A stretch of DNA of 64,000 bases from contig OX638341.1 in the NCBI GenBank assembly GCA_951812965.1, forward strand, positions 3,082,438-3,146,437, read 5' to 3'. Positions within the stretch are counted from its first letter, which is position 1. Every line of letters starts with the position of its first letter. The notes beneath the pieces were generated by a model. That model made no database searches and was not told the DNA's origin. It saw nothing but the letters and a program-made list of their open reading frames with translations. Source of the stretch: an uncultured Pseudohongiella sp. GTDB taxonomy: Bacteria > Pseudomonadota > Gammaproteobacteria > Pseudomonadales > Pseudohongiellaceae. Below, piece after piece: positions 62,965 to 64,000 of the stretch. The position numbers were made by a program, and so were the translations under genes.

Positions 62965-64000
62965 ATGACACTCAAGATCGCCAGGTATTTCTGTCTCGCC
63001 GCCCTGCCGGCCTTCGCTTTCAGCGCCGCGGCACAGGACGCTCCCACTTTCTATCAGGACGCATTGCCCGTATTTCAGAAGAATTGCGTTGCCTGCCATC
63101 AGCCGGAAGGCCCAAGCGTAGGCGGAATTTATGCTCCGATGTCGCTGATGGACTACGAGGCGGCAAGGCTTTGGGCGCCGCTCATCAGGAACGCGCTGGA
63201 AACCGGCTATATGCCGCCCTGGGGCGCCCACGAGCGTCATCGCGGCGAGTTCAAGGGCGAACGATACATCGACAAGGGCGAGAAGGATCTGCTGATTTCC
63301 TGGGTTGACGGCGGCGCGCTCGAAGGCGACCCGAACAAGGCCGCCAACAGCGAAGGCCTGGTTGCTTCCAGCGCCGGCACGACCTTGCCGGAATCCGGCT
63401 GGTGGATCGGCGATCCTGATCTGGTCGTAGCTTTCGACGAACCCGTCTACGTGCCCGACGAGGTGGAAGACTGGCAACCCACCGTACAGATGAAGTACGA
63501 GGAAGGCGCGCATCAGGAGCCGCGCTGGGTGTCCATGGCCGAACTCAAGCCCGGCGGACCCTGGGTGCATCACATCGTGTCCAGCCATATGGGCGTGGGC
63601 GTTCCCGGCCGCGGGCCGTTCACCTATCCCGAGGGCTGGGGCGTTCTGCTTCCAGATGACCCGTTCATCACCGTGAACATGCACTACCACAAGGATCCCG
63701 TGGAAGGCTCGGCAGTCCATGACGATACCCAGGCGGCATTTAAATTCTACGAAGACGGCGCGGTGATCGACCATGTGGTAGAAACCAACCTGCTGCCGCA
63801 CCGCGACTGGACCATTCCCGCCGGCGACCCCGATTTTGAGGTGAACAACACTTTTGAAGTCGAGGAAGACATCTATCTGCTCTCCATGGGCCCGCACATG
63901 CACTATCGCGGCAAAGCCATGCGCTATGAGCTGGAATATCCCGACGGCGAAATGGAAACCCTGCTCTGGGTGCCGAACTACGATTTCAATTGGCAGTTTC
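62965..64000 (+). CDS. Exported cytochrome c / Cu-monooxygenase-like protein, 3' end outside window
   Basis: At least 345 residues, open at the window edge. Signal to FSAAAQ, one haem motif NCVACHQPEGPSVGG, a MPPWGAH loop, then the two-domain fold of copper type II ascorbate-dependent monooxygenases, shown by His clusters VHHIVSSHMG, VNMHYHKDP and MGPHMHYRGKAM. Such cytochrome-monooxygenase proteins are common in marine and soil bacteria beside DUF1592-type genes; the reaction is not established. ATG 62965 is the only start that gives the signal peptide. Confidence 0.85.
   Translation, partial: MTLKIARYFCLAALPAFAFSAAAQDAPTFYQDALPVFQKNCVACHQPEGPSVGGIYAPMSLMDYEAARLWAPLIRNALETGYMPPWGAHERHRGEFKGERYIDKGEKDLLISWVDGGALEGDPNKAANSEGLVASSAGTTLPESGWWIGDPDLVVAFDEPVYVPDEVEDWQPTVQMKYEEGAHQEPRWVSMAELKPGGPWVHHIVSSHMGVGVPGRGPFTYPEGWGVLLPDDPFITVNMHYHKDPVEGSAVHDDTQAAFKFYEDGAVIDHVVETNLLPHRDWTIPAGDPDFEVNNTFEVEEDIYLLSMGPHMHYRGKAMRYELEYPDGEMETLLWVPNYDFNWQF

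Overview
The window reads as a chromosomal segment of a GC-rich, aerobic, Gram-negative marine-type gammaproteobacterium; the exact genus cannot be set from sequence alone. Grounds: many Sec, Tat and lipoprotein signals, a TonB receptor, PQQ and c-type cytochrome oxidation, glutathione-dependent formaldehyde oxidation, and DUF1592/DUF1552/DUF3500 genes typical of such bacteria. No rRNA, tRNA, phage module or CRISPR array was seen.

Layout. 1-9.1 kb: a PQQ dehydrogenase with its cytochrome c (minus), a cupin, a beta-helix lipoprotein coupled to a SO2930-type diheme cytochrome, a TAXI binding protein, a VanX-like peptidase, a GNAT and an acyl-CoA ligase. 9.1-13.4 kb is accessory: paired REP palindromes, a broken vapBC pair, two tandem copies of a secreted matrixin-type protease, and an endonuclease/exonuclease-family gene stopped by an in-frame amber codon. 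13.4-21.6 kb: an epimerase, an M20 peptidase, a propeller protein, a DUF1295 membrane protein, a tannase/feruloyl esterase and an acyl-CoA carboxylase. 21.6-30.7 kb: a 31-bp inverted-repeat element, then a minus-strand operon DUF3500 - type-B esterase - DUF1592 - DUF1552 - ankyrin, distorted by REP-linked tandem repeats. 30.8-36.3 kb: TonB receptor, a 2OG-Fe(II)-like protein, and the formaldehyde pair fghA/frmA.

36.4-40 kb is an insertion hot spot: an ISAs1 element with a DruA-like (DUF4338) N-terminal domain and an IS1202-like element sit in the same few bases, each with an exact target duplication. 40-44.5 kb is a same-strand run of secreted hydrolases and a quinone reductase. 44.5-55.1 kb holds a PIN/Phd toxin-antitoxin pair and a Cu(I)/Ag(I) efflux system (cusCBA-like with a small periplasmic protein), flanked by a duplicated segment (propeller lipoprotein plus isoprenylcysteine methyltransferase) of which each copy has decayed differently. 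A lower-GC O-antigen-ligase-like pair lies inside the right flank.

55.2-59 kb is a defence-like island: an AAA_14/DUF4143 ATPase with a promoter palindrome, a fragment of a second such ATPase with three 22-bp repeats, and a compact HEPN - XRE regulator - SPPYW DNA methyltransferase cassette with no recognisable restriction endonuclease. 59-64 kb: a secreted M3 peptidase, a circularly permuted D-amino-acid-oxidase-like flavoprotein, a ParDE pair with an operator palindrome, and the start of a cytochrome c / copper monooxygenase-like protein.

The most promising candidates for undescribed biology are the HEPN-XRE-methyltransferase cassette, the circularly permuted flavoprotein, and the REP-driven remodelling of gene ends.
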